Assembly (NCBI GenBank): GCA_021796445.1
Contig: JAKACB010000019.1
Span: 1 to 13,766 of the forward strand
Origin: Nanobdellota archaeon
Lineage (GTDB): Archaea > Nanoarchaeota > Nanoarchaeia > Parvarchaeales > Parvarchaeaceae
Reading direction: 5' to 3'
Length of the DNA: 13,766 nt
Shown here: positions 13,460-13,766 of the stretch, piece after piece
How the letters are laid out: every line of letters starts with the position of its first letter
Numbering within the stretch: position 1 is the stretch's first letter
Position numbers and translations under genes: made by a program
Notes under the pieces: generated by a model
What the model saw: only the letters and a program-made list of their open reading frames with translations
What the model was told of the DNA's origin: nothing
The model's database searches: none

Positions 13460-13703
13460 CTTTACATCTATCCAAAGCAGAGAATCTGGTAAATATCAAA
13501 TTTCAGACGCAAACATCAGTGCATATTTACATAGCACATTAGAATTGGTAAATATAATTCCAGAGTAATACCTAAAAGGATACGCGTTATTCAATAACAA
13601 TTGCCATTGTTCGTAGCCAAATACTGACGAGAATCCAACGCGCTTAAACCCATCCTGACGCAGAGTCCATTACTCTCCATGAGCGATGTACTTAGGCATA
13701 ATG
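13460..13703. other. Intergenic stretch with small hairpins, no recognised gene
   Basis: I see no convincing gene here. GTTATTCAATAAC (13586-13598) is palindromic and overlaps a second stem, AACAAT/ATTGTT (13596-13611, 4-base loop), so the two structures would exclude each other. TGGTAAATAT occurs twice (about 13488 and 13545). No tRNA-like T-arm is visible on either strand. Confidence 0.4.
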
Positions 13704-13705
13704 GC

Positions 13706-13713
13706 ATATATTT
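13706..13713 (+). promoter_or_regulatory. TATA box for the gene entering at the right edge
   Basis: ATATATTT at 13706-13713 is centred about 22 bases before the ATG at 13732. The ATG at 13724 is followed at once by TAA, so 13732 is the usable start and the transcript would be leaderless or nearly so. Confidence 0.45.
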
Positions 13714-13731
13714 TTGCTTTTTAATGTAATT

Positions 13732-13766
13732 ATGAAATCAAGGCAGGGTTCCATAACGACAACAGG
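13732..13766 (+). CDS. Start of a gene cut by the window edge
   Basis: ATG at 13732 opens a frame MKSRQGSITTT that runs off the window. The well-placed TATA box upstream supports a real start. Eleven residues are too few to name a product. Confidence 0.4.
   Translation, partial: MKSRQGSITTT

Noticed and set aside
1..13766. tRNA, rRNA or CRISPR arrays
   Set aside because: I looked in all intergenic stretches for a T-arm GGTTCGA-type motif, cloverleaf pairing and regularly spaced repeats, and found none.

Overview
The window looks archaeal. Several genes have an AT-rich TATA box about 22-30 bases before the start codon (at 813, 6865, 10340, 11863 and 13709), the usual layout for leaderless archaeal transcripts. 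The better-preserved flanking genes favour AGG/AGA for arginine and ATA for isoleucine. I infer a small-genome or acidophilic archaeon (DPANN such as Micrarchaeota, or Thermoplasmatales-like), but the sequence does not fix the lineage.

Layout. (1) 1-644: an unrecognised plus-strand gene, possibly cut by the left edge. (2) 710-7789: an AT-rich accessory island bounded by an 85-bp inverted repeat (710-794 and 7705-7789, 81/85 identical). It carries two operon-like blocks that face each other. The plus-strand block (846-4879) holds a MazG-like/glycosyltransferase fusion, a DegT-type PLP aminotransferase, a LOG-family phosphoribohydrolase-like protein and a GNAT_6/BioF2-like acyltransferase, all tightly packed or overlapping. 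The minus-strand block holds a xylose-isomerase-like TIM-barrel protein and a sulfotransferase. Between them lies wreckage: a MITE-like inverted repeat, a truncated frameshifted sugar-1-phosphate nucleotidylyltransferase (rmlA-like), and an IS630-type transposase tail. (3) 7800-8340: a broken DDE transposase tail and other debris. (4) 8345-10313, minus strand: rmlD (internally deleted), rmlB and rmlA with ATGA overlaps. This makes dTDP-4-keto-6-deoxyglucose but has no intact route to rhamnose here. (5) 10624-11754, minus strand: a two-domain RsmC/RlmG-like methyltransferase. (6) 11890-12260: a broken PD-(D/E)XK nuclease gene. (7) 12374-12970, minus strand: an unknown helical protein. (8) 13000-13450: a GC-rich low-complexity tract open in several frames. 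(9) 13732-end: the start of a further gene.

How the genes may work together. RmlA and RmlB could supply a dTDP-4-keto-6-deoxy sugar that the island aminotransferase aminates and the acyltransferase acylates, with the glycosyltransferase and sulfotransferase placing or decorating the sugar on a surface glycan. A second reading rests on the MazG and LOG domains: NTP to NMP to free base, glycosylation of the base, amination and acylation. That would be a pathway to a nucleoside-like small molecule. Both are inferences from domain content. The number of broken transposases, pseudogenes and inverted repeats marks this as a hot spot of gene exchange.
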